The position numbers and the translations under genes were made by a program. A DNA stretch of 35,539 nt from Entrophospora sp. SA101 (Eukaryota > Glomeromycota > Glomeromycetes > Entrophosporales > Entrophosporaceae), in contig CAUDNR010003558.1 in NCBI GenBank assembly GCA_958430865.1, positions 38,752 to 74,290 on the forward strand, given 5' to 3'. Shown here piece after piece: positions 1 to 9,792 of this stretch (its first letter is position 1; each line of letters begins with the position of its first letter). Under the pieces are notes generated by a model. It did no database searches. It had not been told where the DNA came from and saw nothing but the letters and a program-made list of their open reading frames with translations.

Positions 1-253
1 TTTTTAAAATCCAATGTGTGGATCACATAATATTTCAAAAATTTTAACTTTTGAGTATAGATGATCCGCACTGTATTTCCCAGACTAATAATAAAGCGAA
101 AAATAAGAATTATCATACGTGGTACAGTTATATGAACTTCTATGCAGATTCATCCGTGATGTGATTGGTTGGTAATTATTCCAGTTTAACGATCAGGCTC
201 CGGATCTAATTGGCATTATATTGAGGCGTGATGTAATTTACATAGTTCAATAA
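1..253. other. Intergenic AT-rich sequence, no gene seen
   Basis: No open frame or repeat that I can support lies here. It flanks the downstream end of the retrotransposon-derived remnant on the minus strand. Confidence 0.4.
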
Positions 254-580
254 TTAGGCATTTGCCAACCTCCAGCTAATTTTACCCTTCACTTTACGCT
301 TTCGAATAGGGTGTTTCTTTGCAGATACAGTCATGTGCATATTATCTTCGGCATCAGAAAGAGATTTCTTAATCATATTCGTAAGCTCCTCCAATTTTAG
401 GCCAAGTTTACTCTCACCAGAGGCAGTCGTATAATGGTCAGCTTTGCTCTTCTTCTTTTGAGGACAATTGTAAGAATTGGATTCTGATGAATCGGTCTCT
501 GTTCTAGAATCAGAATGGTCTAATGATTTATTTTTACTAGAGCTGACTTTGTTAAAATCGTTTTTGATCGGAATACTCAT
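254..580 (-). CDS. Small basic/Ser-rich ORF, probably retroelement-derived remnant
   Basis: A 108-residue open frame with a Ser/Asn/Lys-rich N-terminal half and a very basic C-terminus (about residues 88-101, rich in K and R). I do not recognise a domain. It lies directly behind, and in a different frame from, the retropepsin-like fragment at 586-928, whose stop is 6 nt upstream of this ATG. The simplest reading is that both are parts of one decaying retrotransposon-derived gene, with this ORF as a basic tail. It could also be an independent small nuclear protein, since basic Lys/Arg runs resemble nuclear localisation signals. Codon use is not obviously different from its surroundings. The existence of the frame is clear; that it is expressed is doubtful. 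Confidence 0.35.
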   Translation of the reverse strand: MSIPIKNDFNKVSSSKNKSLDHSDSRTETDSSESNSYNCPQKKKSKADHYTTASGESKLGLKLEELTNMIKKSLSDAEDNMHMTVSAKKHPIRKRKVKGKISWRLANA

Positions 581-585
581 ACCAT

Positions 586-928
586 CTATTTCATTTTTGT
601 ATAAAAATCATTAATTTCAGAAGAAAACCCGAAACCTATTTTTGCTTTATGTATCCATAACCAATCTTGTCCTAATACCAGATCAAATGGTGGATTTTTT
701 CGAATTATAAAGTCAATTGTTTCAATACCATCCAAGCTTTGCCACCTCCCTTTATAATGAAATCGTAAATCTAGACCTTTTATTTCTTCACCTATCAGAT
801 CATCACCGAATTGACATTCTAATCCGTAATCAGATTCAAGCTTATTTGCTAATAGTATTGGATTTAGATGTTATATTGATTAATGCTTTAACTGGGGTTT
901 TTCCTTCTACTAGCGTATTGATGAACAT
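586..928 (-). pseudogene. Retropepsin-like aspartic protease fragment (Ty3/Gypsy type), frameshifted
   Basis: Read on the minus strand, the 5' part (from an ATG at 928) gives a flap-type N-terminal segment ending in VKALINITSKSNTIS. This aligns in character with the LIDTG(S/T) active-site turn of retroviral-like proteases, but the catalytic Asp is replaced by Asn and the Gly by Thr. A frame change around 845-870 is needed to continue into the second half. That half contains FDLVLGQDWLW, the typical I/L-LG-x-DWL motif of retropepsins, and stops at 586-588. The lost Asp and the frame break argue for a non-functional copy. The upstream part is cut off by a Tc1/mariner-like MITE starting at 951. 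The family assignment comes from motif recognition only. Confidence 0.6.
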
Positions 929-950
929 GTTAAATATATTTAATGATGTA

Positions 951-1510
951 CAGTGTGTAATGAAAAAAAATGACCTCTAAATTTGTTTTCTAAGAAAGTA
1001 ACCAAAATCCAAAGCCGCATAATAAAAATTATGTCAAAGAATCAAAAGATCATAAATTATTACATGTAAAAATTTTGAAGCATATTATTATGTGGGCTTT
1101 AGAGCAATGATTAAAAAACTTTGCATTGAAATTTTTCTAGTTGAATTTCTTTTATTTTTAATTGACAAATTTTTAGAAAATATGGGTACATATAGTTTTA
1201 TATAAATGATCTTCGGAACTTAAGCTACAAATTAATATATATTTTTTATATGATTATTATGTGTGTTTTTGTGTTAAAGCAATTGTTAAAAAGTTTCATG
1301 TTAAAATTTCGGAGGCAAAAATTTAAAAAAAATTAAAAAAAGAGACATGATTTGACCTTACAAAAAATTGGCAATAGTATTTTATATTGAGTTTTTTTTT
1401 AAATAAAGTAATTGATTGACTTTTAAATGAATCTAATTTTGTTTAATTATCTCATGTATTTCTTGGGTAGTTTAATTTTTTGTGAGGTCAATTTTTTTCG
1501 TTACACACTG
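951..1510. mobile_element. Non-autonomous Tc1/mariner-like MITE with TA target duplication
   Basis: The left end reads CAGTGTGTAATGAAAAAAAA and the right end is its near-perfect inverted complement (TTTTTTTCGTTACACACTG). The similarity runs about 28 nt into the element, to TGACCTC / GAGGTCA. A TA dinucleotide flanks both sides (949-950 and 1511-1512), as expected for Tc1/mariner insertions, whose ends commonly begin CAGT. The 560-bp interior is AT-rich without a transposase frame. It holds two loosely similar segments near 1085-1135 and 1252-1310. Confidence 0.75.
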
Positions 1511-1512
1511 TA

Positions 1513-2340
1513 TATGACAGTGTATGTAATTAGACAAGTTATCATCCACAAGATACACCCATTGTCACAGTAATAGTGCATATGTAATGAAGTCTTTTTC
1601 TGTAAAAATAACAGTTTGTCTTATTAAAAATAGAGTCAATCTTGAAAGTCCCGTTACATACTATAAACTAAGGTTCCTCCCATAAGTTTCCATTCGCACA
1701 ATCACTTTAGTCGATACCTTTCTTTTGATGAGTATTTTATGCAGACCAAAGAAACCTAGTTGCATTGTCATTGAAATATTCATGACTGATGATTCATTAA
1801 CCTGATGTTTTTGGTTTTCCATAAAGATTGTCATGTCATGTCATTCTTCTGCCGGAGCAGGCCATTTGAAACAAAGGACCTAGAATGATTCAATAAATCT
1901 TGCACAAAATCAAACTAATATTAAAAGGTATTCTTATATATAACATTTTTATAGTAATGAATGATCCATTCACGTTCAATTAAATTGGGGTGGGTGTTTG
2001 AATTTCACATGAACCAAGTAAAAAACAACATCCTTTTATTAAACAATACTTTTAATCATTATTTTTTTATTTTTTTTATAATGTATGATAATACAATACA
2101 ATCACTATTTATCCAACAAACAGGAATTGTTATTAGATAGCACTTACAAAATAATAATAATAATAATAATTAATTAAATACAGATGATGATGATTATGAT
2201 TTTGATTATGATTATGATTATGATTATGAATATGATTATGTAAAATAAATATGAGTATGAATGAGAAAATTTTGTGAAATATAATACACATTGCATTATG
2301 AACATGATTAATTGAAAATGATTAAAAAAAACGATTTAAT
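1513..2340. other. Intergenic AT-rich region
   Basis: No gene is supported. It contains a poly-T/AT-rich stretch and a GATTAT microsatellite (annotated separately), and serves as the 3' flank of the RhoGAP gene. Confidence 0.45.
2182..2240. repeat. Imperfect (GATTAT)n microsatellite
   Basis: A run of GATGAT followed by repeated GATTAT hexamers with occasional substitutions (TTTGAT, GAATAT), visible directly. It lies about 110 bp downstream of the RhoGAP stop codon. Confidence 0.85.
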
Positions 2341-2349
2341 TGATTTTAA

Positions 2350-4764
2350 TTATGACCCATAGAATTTTGAAAAACATTTTTCTACTAAAGGTGTACTTGG
2401 TTGACTCTTGCTGACCATTCCTTGTACTTGTATCCCATTGACCTCCACGCCAGATCCAACACTACGGAAAGTATCATACAAATTATTTTTATGACTATTT
2501 ACATTGTTATTATTATTTGAAAGTACAGCAAGACTACGAACTTTACGTAAACGTAAGGATGGATATTTTGGGGGTGGACTTGAAGGTGCGATTTTCAATG
2601 TAGAAGAAGCTGATGACGAAGAAGAAGAAGGAGAAGATGACGACGACGCGGATGATGACGTGGATGATAAACTTGGATTTGTTGTGTCAAATGAAAAGGC
2701 AATACTCCTACTGGTAGTTGCTGTATCATTATTATTATTAGTAGTATTATCCAATGGGTCAATGGTCAATGATGATATGATTGAATTGGACCCATTTTCT
2801 GTAAAAATTTCTCTAATTATATCTTTTTGTTCATCGTAACCTTCAAACATCAAATCAAAATATTCTATTGCCAATCTCATCAATAATCCAACACCACCAC
2901 CAACATTTGGGTCATTAGGATTTAATAAACAATGTTGAATATCAATCTTTGGATTTCCGCTGTGTACCAGATTAGGAGCGAACACAACAGCCAAGTTATA
3001 TGGTGTCATTAGATTTTTGTCATGACGTTTAGAAATTTCGTGAAGTAGTGAGCAGACATATCTCAAAAGAACAATCACAGCAGGTGATAATAATGGGAAA
3101 ACTGATGATCTGATGTATTCAATTCTTTTCACGTAATCTGGTTTTGATTGTATAAACTTAAGTGCATCATAGGTCTCTGCTGGAAAGACTGCAATTGGTA
3201 AATGACTAAAAAACATTTTTAAAAGTACTGCTGCTACATGAACACCATAATCTTCTAGATTAACAGGATTTCCTATAATATTATAAATAGCATACAATAT
3301 GTTTGAAATACACATTATTTTAATATTATTATAGTTGTAAATATTTATAACCAGCCATAAAAATATAAATAAATAAATGGATTTGGATATAAACCTCTGT
3401 TATATGCTGCCATTGCTTGTTTCAATAATAATGAACTAGGCGATCTACGAAAAACGCCTTCAGTATCCAATCCTATATAAGAGTAAAAGTTTTTATCAAT
3501 ATTAACATTAATATTCCTATTATTATTATTATTAAATATATTAAATCTATAATTATATTATACCTTCAGATCTTAAATATGTAACACATTCTTTGACTAC
3601 ACTGGGTAATCCTTTTTCGCCTTCTAAACCCATCAATGTTTCAATGGGAACGTTAAACACTGATGTTTCATCTTCATCATAATTGGGTGAAGGTGGTAAA
3701 GTTATTTTATCTTCAAATTTTAAATTATGTCTATTTGAAAATTTTAAAATGTTCAATAAAGTAATAAAATTAATCAATAATATTAAATCATCATGATCAT
3801 GATGATCACTATTATTATCATGTTGTCATCGACATGTTAAAATTATTGCATCATACTTACTCATAGACGGCTGGGGGTATATCAATTTGTGTAATAGGAA
3901 CATATATAGCTAATTGTGATAAACTGTTAATATATTTTATTTTCCTAGAAAATTTCGGGCTTTTTTTAAAAAATAATAATATTAATAAAAACACATGTAT
4001 AATTATAAAAATTATGACGCATATAAAAATAAAATACCTAATCATTGCATTCATAAAATCAAGAGAAAGACGTGCCCAGGTTGCTGGTTGTACTATATAC
4101 AAGGATTTAAGGTTTTTCTTGTACCTATTATTTTTAAATAAAAAATTATAATATATTTTAAATTATTGTAATTATTTACGATAACATTATTATTGATAAC
4201 CTACTTTCTACTTAAACTCTTGTATGCTTTGAACATCCATGTCCAACCTGGTTTATGTTTTGCCCCACCCGTAAAAAGTACAACTGTATAATCACTTTCA
4301 ACAAATAGATCAAGTTTATACAAAATACGTCTGATATATATATTTTTCAGAGGGAAGGAAACCATCAATATGTACATGTGTATATATACAAATAATATTA
4401 TACGATATAAAAAATAAAATTAGAATAATAATCATACGATAAGATTCGATCATAGCCAACTTCTGCAGGATCGGGTAAATTACAGGCACAAATTATTACC
4501 ATGGGTTTACTTTCAAAATCAACACCTTAATGAAATTTTTATATGAATATAGAAATATGAATAAGGAGTAAAATAAGGAATGGGGAATGGGAAAAGAAAA
4601 GGAGAAAAAATAAAAACAGGGAAAAAAAAATTTTTTTTTTTTTTACCAGCTTGATAAATAATTTTGGAATACACATATTCAGCTAAAGCCTCTTCGTCGA
4701 GTGAAGTTCTAGAGACTTGTTGTTGTCGTAATTCAGGAGATACTCTGAAAAAATATTTCCACAT
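2350..4764 (-). CDS. BCH/Sec14-like + RhoGAP protein (ARHGAP1/Ecm25-like), 5' end uncertain
   Basis: GTPase-activating protein for Rho-family GTPases, probably Cdc42/Rho. I join eight exons: 4764-4647, 4525-4438, 4330-4205, 4124-4038, 3959-3861, 3730-3564, 3472-3395 and 3272-2350. All introns are GT-AG and the frame stays open for 561 residues. Residues about 40-165 form a CRAL-TRIO/BCH domain (FVESDYTVVLF, KYKKNLKSLYIV, SPKFSRKIKYINSLSQL), closely resembling human ARHGAP1. The RhoGAP domain follows, with the arginine finger in EGVFRRSP (R237) and LEDYGVHVAAVLLKMFF. The C-terminus has a long Ser-rich tract and a basic Pro-rich patch (about residues 455-510), disordered in character. The in-frame ATG at 4764 is the only start in this window, but a good acceptor (TTTTTTCAG) sits at about 4745, so upstream exons may be missing. 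The duplicated segment begins at 4761, exactly at this ATG, so truncation of the gene is possible. Confidence 0.85.
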
Positions 4765-5100
4765 TATAAATATATATATCCTTTATTTTCTTTATTTTTT
4801 AGAAATAATTTTATTTTAGATAATAAATAGGGGGTGTAAAAGAAAGAGGAAACAAAATTTTTATTTACAATAAATATAACGTTTGTGTTAGTGTTGTTGT
4901 TTTCTTTAAGAGAAAACTAATAAATATTATGAATATCATAGGTCCCCAAAAAACTTTTAATTGAGGACCCTGAAAAATTCGAAGGCTTGGAGGTTTTGTT
5001 TTGTTTACGACTATCTTGCAACATTGTAAAAATAGCATTTGTGGAAAAATAAAAAGTAAATAATGTAAAGCCCAAAAAATCGTGCATTATTAATACTTAT
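4765..5100. other. Intergenic spacer between secreted protein and RhoGAP genes
   Basis: About 335 bp, AT-rich. If the RhoGAP start at 4764 is real this is its promoter; otherwise it is only the 3' flank of the secreted-protein gene. No clear motif was recognised. Confidence 0.4.
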
Positions 5101-5595
5101 TTATTGAATTATATTACAAGAATTTTGATAACCATCACCATACAAAACATTATTTTGTTCATCACAACTTTCAGCATATTGATTATTATGACAACCAGCT
5201 CCTTGGTAATCATCCATAGATTGATCACAATAACTCATATATAAAGGATCGCGCCGGCAGGCAACCATATAAGAATTTTCACCTTGATTAGACCATGATA
5301 GTTGTTCGCTGCAATCATCACAGCATTGAACCGAATGGCTTTCTTGGCTACAATATTCATAATTATTGTCATATGCTTCACCACCACTTTCAATAAATTT
5401 TGGCCCACCACACGATAATGGTAGTTCTCCATCATATAATTGTGCTCCTGTACCCACTCCTAATGGTAAAGGTTGTATTTCGTCACGTTTATTATTGTTA
5501 TCAGATGTAATTGAGAATTTAGGTAATGCAAAAGTTGTACTAACAATGGATGTGATGATTATAATCGTAATGATATAGATTGTGATTTTCAACAT
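5101..5595 (-). CDS. Cysteine-rich small secreted protein with Kex2-type site (copy 1)
   Basis: A 164-residue, intronless protein. Residues 1-23 form a classical signal peptide (short basic start, then a long Ile/Thr-rich hydrophobic core ending near TTFA). A KR dibasic pair at residues 36-37 follows an Asn-rich pro-segment and fits Kex2 processing. The mature part is acidic, rich in Tyr, Asn, Gln and Ser, and contains ten cysteines, including a CC-x2-C cluster (VQCCDDC). An even cysteine number suggests five disulfides. I recognise no named family. The combination of signal peptide, pro-region with KR and a Cys-rich tail is typical of fungal secreted effectors, but a cell-wall or antimicrobial role is equally open. 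It lies 265 bp downstream of the ALDH stop, same strand. An identical copy exists at 23257-23751. Confidence 0.8.
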   Translation of the reverse strand: MLKITIYIITIIIITSIVSTTFALPKFSITSDNNNKRDEIQPLPLGVGTGAQLYDGELPLSCGGPKFIESGGEAYDNNYEYCSQESHSVQCCDDCSEQLSWSNQGENSYMVACRRDPLYMSYCDQSMDDYQGAGCHNNQYAESCDEQNNVLYGDGYQNSCNIIQ

Positions 5596-5859
5596 TTTTA
5601 ATTTTTATTCTTTTGCTTTCTTTCTTGGGAAAAATATTTTGATTGAAGAAATTGAAGAGAACATCTAGTTGAATAGTTTCTTATATAGTTATTATAATAA
5701 TTGTTCTTTAATTAATCAATCAATTTGTTTAAATTATTTATTATATTAATTAAACAGCCAGCAATATAAAAATTTATTAATCAATTAAATCATTTAATGA
5801 ATTCACTTTATTTATTTATATATTGATAGGTGTGTGCACATTTTATGTTACACCAATAA

Positions 5860-8346
5860 TCAATTTGCAAGGCAAATAGTTTTTTGGTCAGTAAAGAAAT
5901 CGAGACTGTATTCACCTCCTTCTTTTCCCAAACCTATTTATCAACATTGATTTAAAAAAATATATATACATAATGATTTTTTTTAATTCAAATTAACAAT
6001 AAATCACAATCACAAATAGTTGATTATTTACTTACCGCTTTTTTTTACTCCACCAAATGGCAATCCCAGATCTCTAATCAACCAACAATTTACCCATACA
6101 GTTCCCGCTTGTATTGCTTCAGCAACACGCCTTGCACGTTTACCATTTCCACTCCATACCGAGCAACTTAAACCATATTCAGTATCATTTGCATACTCTA
6201 TAACTTCTTCCTCACTTTCAAATGTATGAATAGTCACAACCTATATCATTCATATATATATGTGTGTGTATGTTGATTATATTATATTTGGAGGTTATAA
6301 TAAATGATGAACCAAGGTGCTATTTGTATTACTTACAGGTCCAAAAATCTCTTCTTGTGCTACACGACAAGATGGCTTAACACTAATTCAATTAATTTAA
6401 ATTTTTGATCAATTAATTTAAACGACAAATGAAACAATCAATAAAAATAATATTTACTTTGTGATAACTGTTGGCTCAACGAAATAACCTCCACACAATT
6501 CACCATCATCCATCAATTTACGTTTACCACCACACTCAATAACACCACCCTCTTGTTTTGCTAACTCAATATATCCAAGCACTTTTTCCATATGTTGTTT
6601 ACTAACCAATGCACCAACTTGAGTTCTGGAATCTTTAGGATCGCCAACAATCAATTTCTGAGCTTTTTCAATGAATGAGCTGAGGAATTTTTTATAAATA
6701 GTTGATTGAACAAATATTCGAGATCCACATAAACAAATCTAATGATATATTTATAATTAATAATAATCATAATGATAATAATAATGTAATTATGTTGTTT
6801 AGTACCTCTCCTTGATTACTAAAAGCTGCTTTAATACTTGTGTCAACAGCATTATCAAAATCGCAATCATCAAAAATTATATTGGGATTTTTTCCACCTA
6901 TGCAATATATTGTGTGATTTAATTATTGAAGAGGGGGGAAAAAACCATAAAACTTTTTTATTATTTTTTACCAAGTTCCAATGAAAGTTTTTTGAAAAAT
7001 GGCGCACTCGTTTCAAGAACCTTTTTTCCAGTCACAGTTCCTAAAACGCACAAAAAGAATAAATATATTATAGTTTTTTTTTACAAACGCAAATGCACAA
7101 GTATATATATGTAAATGAAATACCCACCTCCTGTGAATGAGATTAATGGAACTTTTGGATGAGAAACTAAAGCTTGACCTGCATTTGATCCTAAGTAATA
7201 AAGCTCATATTATTATTGTTTTATTCTTCTTTTTGAAAAAAAAAATAAATGAATATGAATATGAATATGAATATAAAAACCTGATCCAAACACAATATTA
7301 ACAACACCATCAGGTAAACCAGATTCCTTAAGAACAGAGCAAAACACTTTTAAGGAAATCAAATCAGGTTAGATTGGATGTAAAACTCATTATTATTATT
7401 TATTTTCATCTTCCTTTGAAAAATAATTATATTAATCTATTGTATGCAAGGAAATATTTACTGGATGCAGTAACACTTGTAAGTTCACTAGGTTTTACTA
7501 CACATGTACATCCAGCTATTTCAGGAAAAAAAATTCTTGTTAGTTATTTATATTTATATTATTAATTTTTATGATTTGATTTGGATTTTTACCTGCAATA
7601 CATGGAGCCAGTTTCCATGTTAAAAGATATAATGGTCTTTAAGTAGGAAGGAAAAAATAAATTTATTAATTAATAATTGATTAATTGCTCAATTTGTTGA
7701 TCAATCAATTATAAAATATACTTGCAAATTCCACTAATTATTAGAAAAATCAAATTTAATAAAAAATTTAGTACGGAAATAGTACAAATAAACAAATAAA
7801 AAGAATTACAGGGGAAATCAATCCAGCTACGCCAATAGGATATCTTTGAACATAGCTTAATGAAACACCATCCAACACATGAGCTTTTTCTTGTGTGTGA
7901 AGAATGTAACCAGCAAAATATCTAAAATTATAGATCGATCTATTAATGTCAACATTGGTTGCAAAAGTAATAGTTTTGCCTTGATCTTGTACTTCAGCTT
8001 CAGCAAATTCATTTAATCTAGCTTCAAGTAAATCTGCTATTTTGTACATAATTTTTGATCTGATTTGTACTGATGTTTTTGACCATTTTAAAAATGCTTT
8101 TTGAGCAGCGTGTACTGCTTGATCTATTTCTTGTTTACTAGAATCTGGAATTTTTGCATGAACCTTTATATAGTATTTTATATACATATATATATATAAG
8201 TTATAATCATGATCCTTATAATTTTTACAATTTAAATATCTATTTCTTTTTTTTACCTTTCCAGTCGAAGGATTATAACTATCAATATAGCTTTCTTCTT
8301 TTAGAGATAAAAATTCTCCACCTATAAAATTTTTTAATAGCAACAT
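5860..8346 (-). CDS. ALDH8-type aldehyde dehydrogenase (2-aminomuconate 6-semialdehyde dehydrogenase-like), copy 1
   Basis: NAD-dependent aldehyde dehydrogenase, best matching ALDH8A1, which oxidises 2-aminomuconate 6-semialdehyde in kynurenine/tryptophan breakdown. I join thirteen exons: 8346-8257, 8163-7810, 7733-7726, 7636-7593, 7515-7462, 7346-7281, 7190-7128, 7040-6972, 6897-6806, 6738-6458, 6382-6337, 6240-6036 and 5933-5860. They total 1446 nt, or 481 residues (human ALDH8A1 is 487). Key residues: oxyanion Asn150 in SPWNLPLYLLTWK, KPSEL, general-base Glu248 in LELGGKNP, nucleophile Cys282 in NQGEICLCGSR, EEIFGP, and NCWLIRDLGLPFGG near the C-terminus. The last is highly ALDH8-like. Exon 3 is only 8 nt (encoding W149, N150 and part of L151) and the next intron starts with GC (GCAAGT); the rest are GT-AG. 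The start ATG gives the expected N-terminus. No targeting signal is seen, so it is probably cytosolic. Confidence 0.92.
7726..7733 (-). other. 8-nt microexon of the ALDH8 gene, followed by a GC-AG intron
   Basis: The exon is TGGAATTT on the minus strand. It is preceded by an acceptor (AATTAG at 7739-7734) and followed by the donor GCAAGT (7725-7720). Joining exon 2 (ending ISP) to this exon and to 7636 restores SP-WN-LPLYLL, the invariant ALDH motif, in frame. Skipping it would remove the oxyanion Asn and shift the frame. The copy in the second repeat is at 25882-25889. Confidence 0.88.
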
Positions 8347-8571
8347 TTTTCTTATTGAAAAAAAAAGTGAGAAAAAGTAACAATTATTTAACCAATTATA
8401 TTTATTTTTGATTATTTATTTGTTTATTATATATACAAATATAGATTGATAATGAATGAAAATCAGCACATTTAATTAAAAAAAAAGGAAAAATTGAAAT
8501 TGTTCATAAAATTAAAAAATAAAATGATATAATCATAACACTATTATTAAATTGTTATTAAACCATTATCG

Positions 8572-9389
8572 TTATTCTCCTACATCAAAATTTCCATCCG
8601 ATGGCATTCTTAATGCGGCAAAAACTTTTTTCATTGAATCAACAATTAATTCATTGGTTGGTGGTGGTGAAGGTGGTGAAGGTGCAGAGATTGATGTTAT
8701 TGTTGATAATGCCGGTTTTCTCTAATTAATAAAAAATTATGTTATTAAATGATATTTTAAAAAGAATGAGAATAAATTTTGTTGACTAATTTTACCTTGA
8801 TTTTAAATTCTTCGACAGATCGATCTGTTATTTCTGGTTCCTGGTTTGAAGGTGATATTGTGGTCGTTGTTATCGGTATATTATCGTTATCATTATCAAT
8901 AATAGGTATTGTGTTAGCGACATCTATATTTAAAGTTGCTGCAATTTCTGCCATTTCTTTTTTAATTTTTTCAGGCTAAAATGAATAAAAACGATTAAAA
9001 TCAATTAAAAAACTATTTCTGATGTGGAAAAGTAACCTACATCCACTTTTCCACTACGTAATTCAACAATTCCAATATGACCAGTATGCTTTATAAAAAA
9101 ATGATTTGAAAGCGTTAATAGAAGTTTAAGAGGTACGCGAGTTCAATTTCAAACTCGGTTCAGTTTCTTACACAAATTACACTTTATGTACAAAAATACT
9201 CACTTGAAAATTAGAAGGAAGACCAATCATTCCCTTTTGGATTTTTTTTTTTGTTTTCGCTATTTTTGTTTTATTCTTAAGGAACTTTACATTTGATAAC
9301 TTATCATTATTGTCAGTATGGTAAGATTGAGAACTAATACCAGTTTCCTTGAGTTGTTTATCTGAGGATAAAGATGCACAATTTCCCAT
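8572..9389 (-). CDS. N-myristoylated CRIB-domain small protein (CDC42 small effector-like), copy 1
   Basis: A probable Cdc42/Rac effector at the membrane. Four exons: 9389-9204, 9088-9041, 8975-8796 and 8721-8572, all GT-AG, 187 residues. The N-terminus MGNCAS fits N-myristoylation at Gly2 plus palmitoylation at Cys4. A Lys-rich stretch (residues about 37-53) precedes a full CRIB motif, IGLPSNFQHTGHIG (55-68). This meets the consensus I-x-x-P-x2-F-x-H-x2-H-(V/I)-G and strongly resembles vertebrate CDC42SE/SPEC proteins. Intron 1 splits the CRIB motif between Gln62 and His63. The C-terminal half is Asp/Asn/Thr-rich and then Pro-rich, low complexity, ending near DGNFDVGE. The ALDH8 gene begins 225 bp downstream on the same strand. 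The second copy (26728-27546) carries a frameshifting extra A in exon 3. Confidence 0.85.
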
Positions 9390-9792
9390 TCTTATTAATC
9401 GTAAAAAGATTTTTATTTTATTAAAAAATTAAAAATTAAAAAAAAATTATTAAATGTGTGTGTATATATATATATGCAATAAAATAAAAAAGTTTGTTTG
9501 GGGGGGAAGTTTTAGAAATGCAAATAATTTTTATTTTTAGCATACACACAAACAAACTCGCATTGTCTTTTTCTTTATTTAGAATTTATTAGCTTTTACA
9601 TAAACTAAGTGATACAAGAAAAACTTCGTAGAGAGAGTTTATAATTATTATAATTTACAAAAAGTACGAGCGAACAGAGTGAACAAACGGTGCGAGCGCA
9701 TAAAGTACATTGACTTTATTAAACTGAATGCTTTGGGAAGCCTGAGAACAAAAATCAAGCTTGGAAAAATCACCTGACTTAATTCAATTTTC
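9390..9792. other. Upstream region of the CRIB gene
   Basis: AT-rich, with a TA/GT microsatellite-like run (about 9455-9475), a G8 run near 9500 and a small unit containing GCGAACAGAGTGAACAAACG near 9670. No gene is seen. It probably contains the CRIB gene promoter. Confidence 0.4.

Noticed and set aside
2504..2839. Plus-strand ORF with Asp/Glu run
   Set aside because: Antisense shadow of the Ser-rich C-terminal exon of the RhoGAP gene.
5235..5578. Alternative frames over the secreted-protein gene (both strands, also at 23391-23734)
   Set aside because: Overlap the signal-peptide ORF, have no domain or signal of their own, and are explained as shadows.
6020..6229. Plus-strand ORF opposite an ALDH exon (also 24176-24385)
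   Set aside because: Exact antisense of the exon encoding the ALDH C-terminal region.
6926..7565. Plus-strand ORFs over ALDH introns and exons (also in copy 2)
   Set aside because: They run across several minus-strand exons with good splice sites; shadows.
8779..8979. Plus-strand hydrophobic ORF (also 26935-27141)
   Set aside because: Antisense of CRIB gene exon 3; hydrophobicity comes from the complement of Asp/Asn codons.
9121..9165. Stem-loop with CGAGTT...AACTCG near a GTTCAATTTC word, tRNA-like
   Set aside because: No acceptor stem or D-arm can be drawn; it sits in an intron of the CRIB gene.
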